DNA of 64,000 nucleotides from Gammaproteobacteria bacterium (GCA_017577615.1 PKRE01000002.1:310001-374000), one strand, 5' to 3'; shown: positions 51,129 to 60,549, numbered from the stretch's first letter. Made by a program: numbers and translations. The notes: generated by a model not told the origin, from the letters alone.

Positions 51129-52736
51129 CTAGTGAAGCTCGCACGAATCCACTCGGGTGAAAAACAAGTCTTCGAAACCGTAGCTCGAATCCCCGAGCGG
51201 ATCGACTCGTGCCATCGTGAGCGTCACCTCGGCAGATCCGCGCCGCTCGAACGTGAGCCAGGGCTCGGCGCTCACACTGGCATCGTACCAGTCCACGAGC
51301 AGCTGGTCGCCGACCCGCATCACCGCGCCGCGCAACCTGGGCGACTTGCTGGAGCGAAATTCCACCCGCGCGCCGTCAGCGCAGATGTGAACCTCGCCGA
51401 ACCAGGAGTCGCGGTAAACGCCGAGCACATCGCGCAGGGCCTCGGGGGCGACTGACTCGCGTGCGGAAGTATCCGGCGCCGTCACGTTCCGCGCCGGCCT
51501 TTGCTGCGCCAGCCTTTGCGCATAGTGTGCGACTGGCATGACCTCTTGCGGCGCCACGATGAGCTTCGTCAGCACCGCTCTCAACACCGTGCGCGCCTCG
51601 GCGCCGTTGCCGTTGATCATGAAGACAAAGCCGTGTCGCCGCTCAGGGAACAGCACCAGCGCGGAGTACATCCCGGCGAGCGTGCCGGTGTGGCCTACGA
51701 GCAGCTCACCGTGCGCATCCCAAAGCCGCCATCCCAATCCGTACGCGCTGAACCAAGTGTTGAACCATTCGCGCTGGCGTTCCGGCACGGGGAGGGTGAT
51801 GTGTGCCGACCATAGCTCGTCGCGCCGTTTCAGGCTGAGCCAGCGTTCACCGGAAGGGGTACGGAGCTCAGGATCGAGCCAAACCCGCATCCAGGCGAGC
51901 ATGTCCGCCAAGCTACAGCGCACACCGCCGGCAGCGGCTGAAGTCACCGCGGGAATGATCGGCTCGTCTTGACGAATCGGCACGTTGGTCTCGCCGTCCA
52001 ACATGTGCGGTTGCGCCACGTTACCGACACGATCCCGGTGCCATTCTCCGACTTGGCAGCGCTCGAGGCCAAGCGGCTCGAACACTTCGCGTTTCAACAA
52101 CTCCTCGAAGGAGGCTCCTCCTGCGGCGGCCGCGACCTCGCCGGCAACCACGTAGAGCAGGTTGTCGTACGTGTAGCGCGCCCGAAAGCTGTAAACGGGC
52201 TTGAGGTGCTCGAGCGCCGCAATGATGTCGGCACGCGTAAAGAAGTTCGGCTCGGGCCACAGCATCAAGTCGCCCGCACCCGGACGCAGGCCGCTGTTGT
52301 GAATCAGCAGATCGCGCACCTGCATCTCGCGCGTGACCCACGGGTCGCTCATGCGAAAGGCAGGAAGATGCCGGACCACCGGATCATCCCAGCGCAGCTT
52401 GCCCCGATCCACGAGGCGAGCGAGCAGGGCGGTCGTCATGGCCTTCGAGTTCGATGCGATCTTGAAGATCGTCGCTGCATCGACGCGATCGCCCGAGCCA
52501 GCGATCACCTCGCCGTGTGTGCGGGTGTACAGAATTTCTCCGTTCCAGATGATCCCGACTGCAATGCCCGGCAAGCGGTAACGTTCGATCACCTCATTGA
52601 CGACGACATCGAGCGTCTCGGAAGAGGGCGTCGGCTCGTCGACACGAGGAGCATGCGCACACGCAGCGAGCGCGACGATTACGATACACGCAAGCGCCGC
52701 GCTGACGCGGCGCTTGCCAGGGTGTGCCGTCCGCAC
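51129..52736 (-). CDS. Serine hydrolase of the beta-lactamase/PBP4* family, lipoprotein
   Basis: About 535 residues from GTG 52736. A lipoprotein signal (hydrophobic A-C-I-V-I-V-A-L, lipobox A-L-A-A-C) is followed by the beta-lactamase fold. The nucleophile motif is S-N-S-K (about 95-98) and the second motif Y-D-N sits in T-Y-D-N-L-L-Y. A C-terminal beta-rich domain (about 430-535) resembles DUF3471. Likely an envelope peptidase or esterase and not a true beta-lactamase; the substrate is unknown. The alternative start at 52799 would overlap ahpF and give an unusually long lipoprotein leader. Confidence 0.8.
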   Translation of the reverse strand: MRTAHPGKRRVSAALACIVIVALAACAHAPRVDEPTPSSETLDVVVNEVIERYRLPGIAVGIIWNGEILYTRTHGEVIAGSGDRVDAATIFKIASNSKAMTTALLARLVDRGKLRWDDPVVRHLPAFRMSDPWVTREMQVRDLLIHNSGLRPGAGDLMLWPEPNFFTRADIIAALEHLKPVYSFRARYTYDNLLYVVAGEVAAAAGGASFEELLKREVFEPLGLERCQVGEWHRDRVGNVAQPHMLDGETNVPIRQDEPIIPAVTSAAAGGVRCSLADMLAWMRVWLDPELRTPSGERWLSLKRRDELWSAHITLPVPERQREWFNTWFSAYGLGWRLWDAHGELLVGHTGTLAGMYSALVLFPERRHGFVFMINGNGAEARTVLRAVLTKLIVAPQEVMPVAHYAQRLAQQRPARNVTAPDTSARESVAPEALRDVLGVYRDSWFGEVHICADGARVEFRSSKSPRLRGAVMRVGDQLLVDWYDASVSAEPWLTFERRGSAEVTLTMARVDPLGDSSYGFEDLFFTRVDSCELH

Positions 52737-52770
52737 GACTGTTTGGCTGTTCGGCACTCGAGCGCGTATC

Positions 52771-54363
52771 TCAGGCGACACCGACCGCCTTCTCCGCATC
52801 CGCTGCGGGAGCCGATGTGCGGATCAGGTAATCGAACGCGCTCAGCGCCGCCTTGGCGCCTTCGCCCATGGCGATGACGATCTGCTTGTAGGGGGTCGTC
52901 GTGGCATCGCCGGCTGCAAATACACCTGCCATGGAAGTCTCGCCGCGTGCGTTGACTTCGATCTCGCCGCGCGGGCTGAGCTCGATCGTGCCCTTCAGCC
53001 AATCCGTGTTCGGCAACAAGCCGATCTGGACGAAGACGCCTTCGACGTCGAGCCGATGCAATTCACCTGTGCCGCGATCCTTGTACGTCAGACCGGTGAC
53101 CTTGCCGCCCTCGCCGTGCACCTCGGTCGTCTGAGCCGACAGGATGATTCGCACGTTCGGCAGGCTGCGGAGCTTGCGCTGCAGGATCTCGTCCGCCCGC
53201 AGACGGCTGTCGAACTCGATCACCGTTACGTGCGCGACGATGCCGGCCAGATCAATCGCGGCCTCTACGCCGGAGTTCCCGCCGCCGATCACCGCCACGC
53301 GCTTGCCCTTGAACAGCGGGCCGTCGCAGTGCGGGCAGTAGGCAACGCCGCGGCCACGGTAGTCGCGTTCGCCAGGGACATTCAGCTCGCGCCAGCGCGC
53401 ACCTGTGGCGAGCACGACCGTACGGCTGCGCAGCGTCGCTCCATTGGCGAGCTTGACTGTGAAGAGGCCGTTCTCGTCGGCGGGGAGCAAGCTCTCGGCG
53501 CGCTGCAGATTCATCACGTCGATGTCGTAGCTCTTGACGTGCTCCTCGAGCGCGGCCGCCAACTTGGGCCCTTCGGTCTGTTTCACGGAAATGAAGTTCT
53601 CGATGCCGAGCGTATCGAGCACTTGCCCACCGAAGCGCTCGGCGACGAGACCTGTGCGAATGCCTTTCCGTGCAGCGTAGATCGCCGCCGCCGCACCGGC
53701 AGGGCCGCCGCCGACGACGAGCACATCGAAGGGCTCCTTGGCATTGATCCGCTCGGCCTGTCGCGCGCTTGCGCCAGAATCGAGCTTGGCGAGGATCTCC
53801 TCGATGGTCATGCGACCTTGCGCGAACACTTTGCCGTTCAAGAAGACGGTCGGTACGGCCATGACTTGGCGCTCCTCGGCTTCCTGCTGGAAGAGCGCGC
53901 CGTCGATCATCGTGTGGCTCACGTTCGGATTGAGCACTGCCATCAAGTTGAGCGCTTGGACCACATCCGGGCAGTTCTGGCACGACAGCGAGATGAAGGT
54001 CTCAAAGCGCAGCTCGCCGTCGAGGGCGCGGATCTGCTCGATCACGCTGTCATCGACCTTGGGCGGATAACCGCCAGCCTGCAGGAGGGCAAGCACGAAC
54101 GAAGTGAACTCGTGCCCCATCGGGATGCCGGCGAAGTGAATGCTCATTGCCGCACCTTTGCGATTGATCGCGAAGGAGGGCTTGCGCTCGGCGTGCTCGG
54201 TGTACTCCAGCGAGACGAGCGACGACAGGCTCGCGACCTCTTGCAGGAGTTCTTGCATCTCGCGCGCCGCCTCACTGTCATCGAGCGCCGCAACGATCTC
54301 GATCGGCAGCGTCACGCGTTCCAGGTAAGCCTGCAATTGTTGTTTCAGATTCGTATCGAGCAT
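52771..54363 (-). CDS. ahpF: Alkyl hydroperoxide reductase subunit F
   Basis: 530 residues. An N-terminal tandem thioredoxin-like domain with C-Q-N-C (about 128-131), then a thioredoxin-reductase-like core: FAD site G-G-G-P-A-G-A-A-A-A, the redox pair in Y-C-P-H-C-D-G-P, NAD(P)H site G-G-G-N-S-G and C-terminal G-V-F-A-A-G-D-A-T-T. It passes electrons from NADH to AhpC. 161 bases after ahpC, behind a hairpin. Confidence 0.96.
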   Translation of the reverse strand: MLDTNLKQQLQAYLERVTLPIEIVAALDDSEAAREMQELLQEVASLSSLVSLEYTEHAERKPSFAINRKGAAMSIHFAGIPMGHEFTSFVLALLQAGGYPPKVDDSVIEQIRALDGELRFETFISLSCQNCPDVVQALNLMAVLNPNVSHTMIDGALFQQEAEERQVMAVPTVFLNGKVFAQGRMTIEEILAKLDSGASARQAERINAKEPFDVLVVGGGPAGAAAAIYAARKGIRTGLVAERFGGQVLDTLGIENFISVKQTEGPKLAAALEEHVKSYDIDVMNLQRAESLLPADENGLFTVKLANGATLRSRTVVLATGARWRELNVPGERDYRGRGVAYCPHCDGPLFKGKRVAVIGGGNSGVEAAIDLAGIVAHVTVIEFDSRLRADEILQRKLRSLPNVRIILSAQTTEVHGEGGKVTGLTYKDRGTGELHRLDVEGVFVQIGLLPNTDWLKGTIELSPRGEIEVNARGETSMAGVFAAGDATTTPYKQIVIAMGEGAKAALSAFDYLIRTSAPAADAEKAVGVA

Positions 54364-54473
54364 GGATCAAGCCTTGAGCGTTGGTGTGCAGTCTCGGTGC
54401 GCGAGTCGATGCGGTGATGAGCAGACATCCCCCCTGCTCATGACCTCATCGACTCAGCCCTCGCGCGTAGAGA

Positions 54474-54496
54474 GCAGGGCGGTGGCGCCGCCCTGC
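54474..54496 (-). other. Hairpin between ahpC and ahpF
   Basis: GCAGGGCGG/CCGCCCTGC, a 9-bp stem with a 5-base loop. It could act as a partial terminator or 3' stabiliser, keeping AhpC more abundant than AhpF. Confidence 0.5.
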
Positions 54497-54524
54497 CCAC
54501 TCGTACGCAGGGGTCGGTCGATCG

Positions 54525-55088
54525 TTAGATCTTGCCGACGAGGTCGAGCGACGGCTGGAGCGTCTTGGCGCCCGGGGTCCACTTGGCCGGGCACACCTCG
54601 CCCGGATGAGCAGCGATGTACTGGGCAGCCTGCACCTTGCGCAGCAGCTCCCGGGCATCGCGGCCGATGCCGTTGTCGTGAATTTCGTAGGCCTTGATGA
54701 TGCCTTCCGGATTGACGATGAAGGTGCCGCGCAGCGCCAAACCTTCTTCCTCGATCAGCACGCCGAAGTTGCGCGAGATCTGCTGCGTCGGGTCGCCCAG
54801 CATCGGATACTTGATCTTGCGGATCGTCTCCGAAGCGTCGTGCCAAGCCTTGTGCGTGAAGTGAGTGTCGGTCGAGACGCTGTACACTTCCACGCCCAGC
54901 TTCTGCAGCTCCGGATACACATCCGCCAAGTCGCCGAGCTCGGTGGGGCAGACGAACGTGAAGTCCGCCGGATAGAAGAAGAAGATCGACCACTTACCCT
55001 TCACGTCAGCGTCGGTGACGGTGACGAACTTGCCATCGTGATAGGCGGTCGTCTTGAACGGCTTGATCGGAGTGTTAATCAAACTCAT
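54525..55088 (-). CDS. ahpC: Alkyl hydroperoxide reductase subunit C (peroxiredoxin)
   Basis: 187 residues. The peroxidatic cysteine is in F-T-F-V-C-P-T-E (about 47) and the resolving cysteine in G-E-V-C-P-A-K-W (about 166). A typical 2-Cys Prx1/AhpC of the enterobacterial length. Reduces H2O2 and organic peroxides with AhpF. TAGGAGATCC precedes the ATG. Confidence 0.97.
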   Translation of the reverse strand: MSLINTPIKPFKTTAYHDGKFVTVTDADVKGKWSIFFFYPADFTFVCPTELGDLADVYPELQKLGVEVYSVSTDTHFTHKAWHDASETIRKIKYPMLGDPTQQISRNFGVLIEEEGLALRGTFIVNPEGIIKAYEIHDNGIGRDARELLRKVQAAQYIAAHPGEVCPAKWTPGAKTLQPSLDLVGKI

Positions 55089-55198
55089 CTAACTGGATCT
55101 CCTAAATCAGCAGGTGTAAGCAACTGCAAATGCAGTCGGCGAGCGCAAAGATACCCTCCGACTGCCAGAAGGGCCAGTCGATAGTTTCGAGCAGGGCG

Positions 55199-55213
55199 AT
55201 AGATGAGGCCTAT
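55199..55213 (-). promoter_or_regulatory. Candidate OxyR half-site upstream of ahpC
   Basis: ATAG-N7-CTAT, an exact OxyR-type palindromic half-site, about 110 bases before ahpC. A possible -10 (TATCTT on the minus strand, 55153-55148) lies about 46 bases downstream with no good -35, as usual for OxyR-activated genes. The second half-site, toward ahpC, is degenerate (an extra CTAT is present but out of phase). Confidence 0.5.
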
Positions 55214-55371
55214 CGCTCCTGCATCGACGCGGATTGCTGCGGGCAACCGCTAGGCGGTACGGGATAGCGCCTATTGTGCCGACAGGCACAAAGGGACGAA
55301 CAGCTTGCTGAAGAACGGCGTAAGCGCCAACAATACCCGCGAGCGTCAAGGGCAACACGAGGCAAGCGACA

Positions 55372-55728
55372 ATGGAGCTTCTTCTGTCTTGGCTGATCCT
55401 TTCCTTCGCAGTGTGGATCACCGATGCGGTGCTGCCCGGCTTTCACCTCAAGAGTGCCAAGAGCGCCATCCTCGTTGCAGCGATCTTCGGTGTTCTCAAC
55501 TTCCTGCTCGGGTGGCTGCTCTTTGCGGTCTTCACCGTGCTCACGCTCGGCCTCGCATGGCTCCTCGCGTTCGTCACTCGCTGGATCATCAATGCGATCC
55601 TGCTCGTGATCACGGACAAGCTGACTGATCACCTCAAGATCGACAGCTTCGGCTGGGCACTCGGAGGCGCGCTCGTGATGTCCGCGGTCGGCACCCTGGG
55701 CGAATGGATCGTTCGCCAGATCTTCTAG
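55372..55728 (+). CDS. Phage holin family 4/YvlD-type membrane protein
   Basis: 118 residues, four hydrophobic helices, with W-I-T-D-A-V-L-P-G-F and W-I-I-N-A-I-L-L as recognisable family segments. Despite the family name these chromosomal proteins are not phage holins, and their function is unknown. The stop overlaps the end of the opposite-strand gene by four bases. Confidence 0.8.
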   Translation: MELLLSWLILSFAVWITDAVLPGFHLKSAKSAILVAAIFGVLNFLLGWLLFAVFTVLTLGLAWLLAFVTRWIINAILLVITDKLTDHLKIDSFGWALGGALVMSAVGTLGEWIVRQIF

Positions 55729-56195
55729 CTCGACGCTTCCTCGTACCGCGCCGAATCGATCCGACCGTAGCGCTCGCAGAAGCGCAAGTACGCCGTTCCA
55801 ACGGGTTCCACCCAGATGGTGCCCGCGCCCATGAGCGTCAAGCGCAGAAGCGTTGCGCCGTTACCGAGAACGTAAGTGCCATCCGCGCGCAAACGCGCCA
55901 CGCCGCCTACCCGACACTCGTGACGGTTACGACCAATGGTCCGCAGCTCGACGCACAAAGCGTCTTCGCAAAAGTCCTGCGTGCCGGCGCACTTGCCGGC
56001 GACCGCGTGGCCGCGAGGAGCGAGCTCCAGCACGTCCGTCGCTGCAACCATTCTGGGCTGGGCGAGCACCATTCCACCCGGTGTCACCATTGGTAGCCGT
56101 GACCGGTCGTCGAGTGGCACTTGGTGAACCCGCTCGTATCGCCGTCGCGGCGACCCATGCGCACAACGCGGCTCAACCGCGCCCGTGCCAGTCAA
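55725..56195 (-). CDS. Hypothetical protein
   Basis: 156 residues at most. TTG 56195 overlaps the DUF4142 stop and would be translationally coupled; ATG 56090 would give about 121 residues. The C-terminal half (G-T-Y-V-L-G-N-G-A-T, I-W-V-E-P-V-G-T-A-Y-L-R-F-C-E-R) looks like real protein with GC-rich third positions. Five cysteines (none in a known motif) are unusual here. Family not recognised. Confidence 0.5.
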   Translation of the reverse strand: MTGTGAVEPRCAHGSPRRRYERVHQVPLDDRSRLPMVTPGGMVLAQPRMVAATDVLELAPRGHAVAGKCAGTQDFCEDALCVELRTIGRNRHECRVGGVARLRADGTYVLGNGATLLRLTLMGAGTIWVEPVGTAYLRFCERYGRIDSARYEEASS

Positions 56196-56746
56196 TCCGC
56201 GAATTTTTTTCTTGAGATCTCCTGCGCCAATTTCAAGTGCTGCTCTAGCATCGGGACGGTCTTTTGCGCGAGCGCCTTGATCTCGGGATGGTGTCCACGC
56301 TTTGCTTCGTTCTCGTAGAGCTCGAGCGCCGCGCGATGGTCTCTGACCATGATGTCCAGATAGCGTTCCTCGAACGCGGTACCCTCGAGGGTCTTGAGCC
56401 CTTCCGTCTCGCGCTTCAAACGCCTGCTTGCCTTCTTGAAAGGTGGGCCTCGTTCACCGAGCAGAGTTTCCGTCAGGCTCATCAGCTCACGATTGACCGC
56501 GCTGTGCTCATCGACGATGCGCTGCGCGAGCTGCCTGATCTCGGCATCCTGTGCTCTTTGCAGCGCGTGCTGCGACAGCTGCACCTCCTTTGCGCCGTTG
56601 TCGATTGCCAGTTGCAGAAAGCGACGATCCGCTTCGCTGACCGAGGGCATGCTCGCTCGCGCGGGCTCGTCCCTGGAAGCCGTTTGTGCGAACGCGGGCG
56701 CAGCGGCGAGCCACACGACCAAGAAAAGAGCGATAGCCGGGGACAT
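56192..56746 (-). CDS. DUF4142 family protein, exported
   Basis: About 184 residues. A signal peptide (A-L-F-L-V-V-W-L-A-A-A-P-A-F-A) is followed by a helical ferritin-like bundle with the DUF4142 pattern D-R-R-F-L-Q-L-A-I-D-N-G and L-A-Q-R-I-V-D-E-H. Near the C terminus is R-D-H-R-A-A-L-E-L-Y-E. ATG 56746 has GGAGGG five bases upstream. Periplasmic function unknown. Confidence 0.85.
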   Translation of the reverse strand: MSPAIALFLVVWLAAAPAFAQTASRDEPARASMPSVSEADRRFLQLAIDNGAKEVQLSQHALQRAQDAEIRQLAQRIVDEHSAVNRELMSLTETLLGERGPPFKKASRRLKRETEGLKTLEGTAFEERYLDIMVRDHRAALELYENEAKRGHHPEIKALAQKTVPMLEQHLKLAQEISRKKFAD

Positions 56747-56838
56747 GTTCACCCTCCTGCAGGATCTTTCGCGCAGAGCCGTCGCGGCCCGCTTCACAGC
56801 ACCAATGAAACGTCTGCGATGTCACCGATGTTCGTGGC

Positions 56839-57468
56839 TCACCGCAGCGGTGTCTCCACGTCACTGCGGAAACGCACCGCATTGGTATGCGGAGGCGTTG
56901 TTTCATCGAGCGGCTCGATGGAAACGGCGACTGCTTCCGTGAACGTGACCTCCACCGTATCGCCTGCCTTCAGGGTGCGGATGTAGCGGCGCATCTGTGG
57001 TGTGCGGACGTTGAACATCCTCTGCAGACCATCCGGGCCGGTCACAATGACCGTGTTGGCGGCCGTATCGATCTCTTCGACGCGAACCAGCGCCTTCGTT
57101 TCGCGGGCGGAAGTCAGTGATGGACGTTTCCCCGGCTCGAGCGTGCGCTCTTGCTTCTCAACGTGCTGCAGCACTTGCGGCGCCTCAGCCTTCACCACGT
57201 GTGCGGCGACCGCGCGCGAGTAACGAATGCGCAGTCGGTCACCAGGATCGATCTCGGAAAGGTTCTTTACGTCCGGTCCGACTTGCACGACACCGCGTTC
57301 GCCGCTCGCTGACTCGAACGCCAGCAAGCCCAGCTCGGGTGCGACCGCTCTCACGGTGGCAATCGCTTCGGCGTGCTCCTCGACCGTCGCTGTCCGCCCG
57401 GAACCCTGACAACCGGCCAAACACAGACTCCCGAGGAGCACCAGCGCCACCGTGTCGAGCCAATTCAT
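56839..57468 (-). CDS. Hypothetical lipoprotein
   Basis: 209 residues. Signal with lipobox L-A-G-C (about 17-20). Two tandem beta-rich repeats follow, each with an I-x-x-G-D-x-(L/V) turn (I-D-P-G-D-R-L and L-K-A-G-D-T-V), suggesting a duplicated OB or SH3-like fold. Family not recognised. 69 bases after the diheme cytochrome, so probably part of the oxidase transcript. Confidence 0.7.
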   Translation of the reverse strand: MNWLDTVALVLLGSLCLAGCQGSGRTATVEEHAEAIATVRAVAPELGLLAFESASGERGVVQVGPDVKNLSEIDPGDRLRIRYSRAVAAHVVKAEAPQVLQHVEKQERTLEPGKRPSLTSARETKALVRVEEIDTAANTVIVTGPDGLQRMFNVRTPQMRRYIRTLKAGDTVEVTFTEAVAVSIEPLDETTPPHTNAVRFRSDVETPLR

Positions 57469-57537
57469 GGGGGCTCCTCTTATCAGCGGGCCCGTACGCG
57501 AACGGCTGAGGAGTGCGCGAGTTCCGCAGGGCTGCCG

Positions 57538-58389
57538 TCACTGCATCTGCGCTGGAGGGGCGTAGTACGCGGCAAGCCCACGGATCTCGTCCGGCGTGAG
57601 CTGTCGTGCAATCACCCGCATGCGGCCGTAGATGTCGTTGTGCCGTTCCCCGCGTGCGAATGCCAGCAACTGCTCTTCGAAGTAAGTCGGCGATTGTCCC
57701 AGCAGCACCGGCGACTCCTCAGGGCCGCTCATGTTCACGCCATGGCATGCATCGCACGGCGGCAGCGCCCGGGCCGGGCTGCCGATCTTGACGAGGTCGA
57801 CGATCTCTCGGGGCACATTGCTCGCGGGCCGGCTCGCGCGCGGCGGGACAGATGCATAGTAGGCGGCAACATCGGCCATCTGTTGCTCGTCAAGGCCTTG
57901 CACCATCGGCGCCATCACCGCAGCCATGACGCCCGTGCGCACGCCGGACTTGTAATCCTGCAATTGCTTGTAAATCGCGGCGGCCGACTGTCGTGTCAGG
58001 TTGGGATAATTCGGTGCAATACCGACGCCGTCGGTGCCATGGCAGGCAACGCAGATTTCCGCTGCGATCTTACTGCCGCGTTCGGCGCTCGCATTCGCAA
58101 GCAGCGAACGGCTCGCGGGCGTCCAACTTACATTCGTCACGGGTACAGCAGGGCTCGGTGGCGGAGCGGGCGGAGCATCCGAACGGGCGTAGCCGGGAAC
58201 GCCCAGGGAGCGACAGATCGTTGCCCATGGATCGAGCCCAGGCACCTGGCTTTCGGGGACCACCCAGAAACCCAGCACGAGGCTCCCGAACACGAAGCCG
58301 ATCACGCCAATGCTTGCCCAACGACGCCACGGCCTGTCCAGTGCCTCCTGCTCAGCGGGTACTGCCGGCCGATCGTGTGCTGTGCTCAT
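57538..58389 (-). CDS. Membrane-anchored diheme cytochrome c
   Basis: 283 residues from ATG 58389. One N-terminal anchor (I-G-V-I-G-F-V-F-G-S-L-V-L-G-F) and two cytochrome c domains with C-V-A-C-H-G (about 145) and C-D-A-C-H-G (about 240). The arrangement resembles cytochrome c4. It begins seven bases after the oxidase subunit I stop and is probably its electron donor. Confidence 0.88.
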   Translation of the reverse strand: MSTAHDRPAVPAEQEALDRPWRRWASIGVIGFVFGSLVLGFWVVPESQVPGLDPWATICRSLGVPGYARSDAPPAPPPSPAVPVTNVSWTPASRSLLANASAERGSKIAAEICVACHGTDGVGIAPNYPNLTRQSAAAIYKQLQDYKSGVRTGVMAAVMAPMVQGLDEQQMADVAAYYASVPPRASRPASNVPREIVDLVKIGSPARALPPCDACHGVNMSGPEESPVLLGQSPTYFEEQLLAFARGERHNDIYGRMRVIARQLTPDEIRGLAAYYAPPAQMQ

Positions 58390-58396
58390 CGTCGTC

Positions 58397-60013
58397 TCAT
58401 GCGCCGTGAACGAGCGCCTGTGGCGCATCGATGATGAAGAACTGCGCGATGGGATAGGCGTATGCGATCGCCATGAGGAACGCCACGAGCCAGTTCCACA
58501 ACGCGAAGCCGTTCAAAGCGGAAGGTAAGCGGCGGGGTGGGTGGACCGCGAGCGCGTAGGTCATCGGTGCCACCGGCTGCGTCGTCGTCCGATAGCGCGT
58601 CAACAGTATCCAAATGAAAATGACTGCGCTTGCGAACATGAGCGCACCGCCGACTGTCGACACGAGCGTCCACGGTCCCCACCACGCGATCTCCGGAACG
58701 GAATAATCGAAGGTGCCAACGCGCCGTGGTTGTCCCGCCAGGCCGAGCACGTGCCATGGCAGCGTCATCGTCATCACACCGATGAACCACAGCCACAGTT
58801 GCAGACGCAGCGGCATCTCACTTGCGACTGTTCGGCCGGTCAGCTTCGGCCATATCTCATAAGCGATGGCGAAGTACATGATCACGACGGAGCCGCCGAA
58901 GATCAGGTGAAAGTGCGCGGTGACCCACGAAGTGTTGTGGACCATCGCATTCATCCCGTACGACATGTTGATGATGCCGCTGAAGCCTCCGAATGCGAGC
59001 ATGACAAATGCGAGGCCGCTTGCGAGCACCATGGGGCGGTCCCACGGCAGTCGTGCAATCCATCCAAACAAGCCGGTGCCGCCGCGCAATCGCCCAGCAA
59101 TCTCGAGCGAGGCGCTGATCGTGAAAATCGTCAGCAAGGTCGGCACGGTGACGAGCGTCGTCAGCATCATCTGCAGAAACTTGAATCCCGATGCGTGCTC
59201 GGGATCCATGAACAGGTGGTGCATACCGACGGGCAGGCTGTAGAGGAGGAACAGAATGAAGGCAAGCCGACCCATCGTGTCGCTATACAAGCGGCCGCCT
59301 GCCGCTTGCGGCAGCAGCGTATAGAAGGCGATGTATGCCGGGAGCAACCAGAAATAGACGATCGCGTGCAGCGTCCAGGAAAACAGCGTACGGGACAAAC
59401 CGACGTCGATCGTTTGTTTCCAGCCGAACGCCGCTGGAATGACTTGAAAGAGCAGCTCTGCCGCCACGCCGGCAGTCGTCCAGAGCCAGAGCACGGCGCT
59501 CGCGACCGTGGCGAACATCGCGAGAGGCACTGGCTTGCCGGGATTGTCACGCTTCCAAGAGCGCATCGCGACGAACATGATCCCGACCCAGATCAAGGAG
59601 CCGGCGACCACGAGCACCAAGCCAAGGTAGTAGAAGGCGCTTCCCGTCAATGGCGGATAGAACGTGTAGAGCACGGTCGCCTTGCCGAGAAACACCGTGA
59701 TGGCTGCCATCAAGCTTCCGACGAGCGCAAGCCAGAAACCGGTCCACGCTGCTTTCATACTCGGCAAGTCCCGCCCGAGAGCGGTGACGGCGATGAAGTA
59801 GCCGAAGCCCATGAAGAACAAAGTGGGTAGAACGTACGCCATCAGCGTCCCGTGCGCGGTGACCGAGATGAAGTAGGTTTCCGGGCGCTCTGCCGGTGCT
59901 GTGAGCTCGCTGCGCGCGAGCATTTGAGCAGCGCCCATGAGCGCCGCGATCACGAAGGCGAAGAAGCTCACCCACAGATGCGCACGAATCAGCTCGCTAG
60001 TGCGGGAATTCAC
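58397..60013 (-). CDS. B-family (ba3-type) heme-copper oxidase subunit I
   Basis: 538 residues with at least 12 membrane helices. Low-spin heme His in S-V-T-A-H-G-T-L-M-A-Y. The copper/tyrosine site H-A-I-V-Y-F-W-L-L-P-A-Y gives the HxxxY spacing of ba3 oxidases. The copper histidine pair is in G-M-H-H-L-F-M-D-P, and the heme ligands in W-V-T-A-H-F-H-L-I. Reduces O2 to water while pumping protons with high oxygen affinity. The start overlaps subunit II by 17 bases. Confidence 0.92.
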   Translation of the reverse strand: MNSRTSELIRAHLWVSFFAFVIAALMGAAQMLARSELTAPAERPETYFISVTAHGTLMAYVLPTLFFMGFGYFIAVTALGRDLPSMKAAWTGFWLALVGSLMAAITVFLGKATVLYTFYPPLTGSAFYYLGLVLVVAGSLIWVGIMFVAMRSWKRDNPGKPVPLAMFATVASAVLWLWTTAGVAAELLFQVIPAAFGWKQTIDVGLSRTLFSWTLHAIVYFWLLPAYIAFYTLLPQAAGGRLYSDTMGRLAFILFLLYSLPVGMHHLFMDPEHASGFKFLQMMLTTLVTVPTLLTIFTISASLEIAGRLRGGTGLFGWIARLPWDRPMVLASGLAFVMLAFGGFSGIINMSYGMNAMVHNTSWVTAHFHLIFGGSVVIMYFAIAYEIWPKLTGRTVASEMPLRLQLWLWFIGVMTMTLPWHVLGLAGQPRRVGTFDYSVPEIAWWGPWTLVSTVGGALMFASAVIFIWILLTRYRTTTQPVAPMTYALAVHPPRRLPSALNGFALWNWLVAFLMAIAYAYPIAQFFIIDAPQALVHGA

Positions 60014-60536
60014 AAGTCATTCTCCCGTTCGAGTCGGGTTGCCATTCCTCTTCGGACACGACACGCACGATGCTCCACATCCCGCCGTGACCGATCCCGC
60101 AATACTCGTGACAGGGAACGAAGCGATCCCCAGGCTCGGGGAAGACGGTGTTCACCTGCGACACATAGCCCGGCACCACCATCGTGTTGACGTTTGTGCC
60201 GCTGATCAGCAAGCCGTGGATCACATCTGGCGTGGCGAAACGGAAGACGACGCGGCGGTTGACGGGCACGGGCACGCACCGCGGTAGAAAGGCGAATTGC
60301 GTGGCGACGATCCGAACGGTGATAGAGCCGTCGGGGTTCTCGATCGAGCCTAGATTGGCCTCGACAAATTCTCCCTCGCGATGAAGCGACGTCGGATCGA
60401 TGGGCTCGATGTTGCTCGGTGGGTGCAGCACCATCGCTGCGCTCGAGATCACGATGACCACCACGATGACCCCGATGGCACCTGCCACGATGGCGCTCCA
60501 GCGCAGCTCGGTCTTGAGAATCTCCTGCTCGTTCAT
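59997..60536 (-). CDS. B-family cytochrome oxidase subunit II (CuA)
   Basis: 179 residues from ATG 60536 (M-N-E-Q-E-I-L-K-T-E). One transmembrane helix (about 20-42) and a periplasmic cupredoxin domain. CuA ligands: H in V-I-H-G-L-L-I and the loop C-H-E-Y-C-G-I-G-H-G-G-M. Accepts electrons from cytochrome c. Upstream extension of the frame to 60605 is not supported. Confidence 0.92.
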   Translation of the reverse strand: MNEQEILKTELRWSAIVAGAIGVIVVVIVISSAAMVLHPPSNIEPIDPTSLHREGEFVEANLGSIENPDGSITVRIVATQFAFLPRCVPVPVNRRVVFRFATPDVIHGLLISGTNVNTMVVPGYVSQVNTVFPEPGDRFVPCHEYCGIGHGGMWSIVRVVSEEEWQPDSNGRMTCEFPH

Positions 60537-60549
60537 TTGTGCACGCCGC

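Noticed and set aside
52597..54417. 606-codon plus-strand frame over ahpF and the serine hydrolase
   Set aside because: Antisense shadow of ahpF, whose redox and FAD motifs are intact.
55372..55728. Prophage remnant because of the 'phage holin' family name
   Set aside because: No other phage genes nearby; this family is widespread on chromosomes outside prophages.
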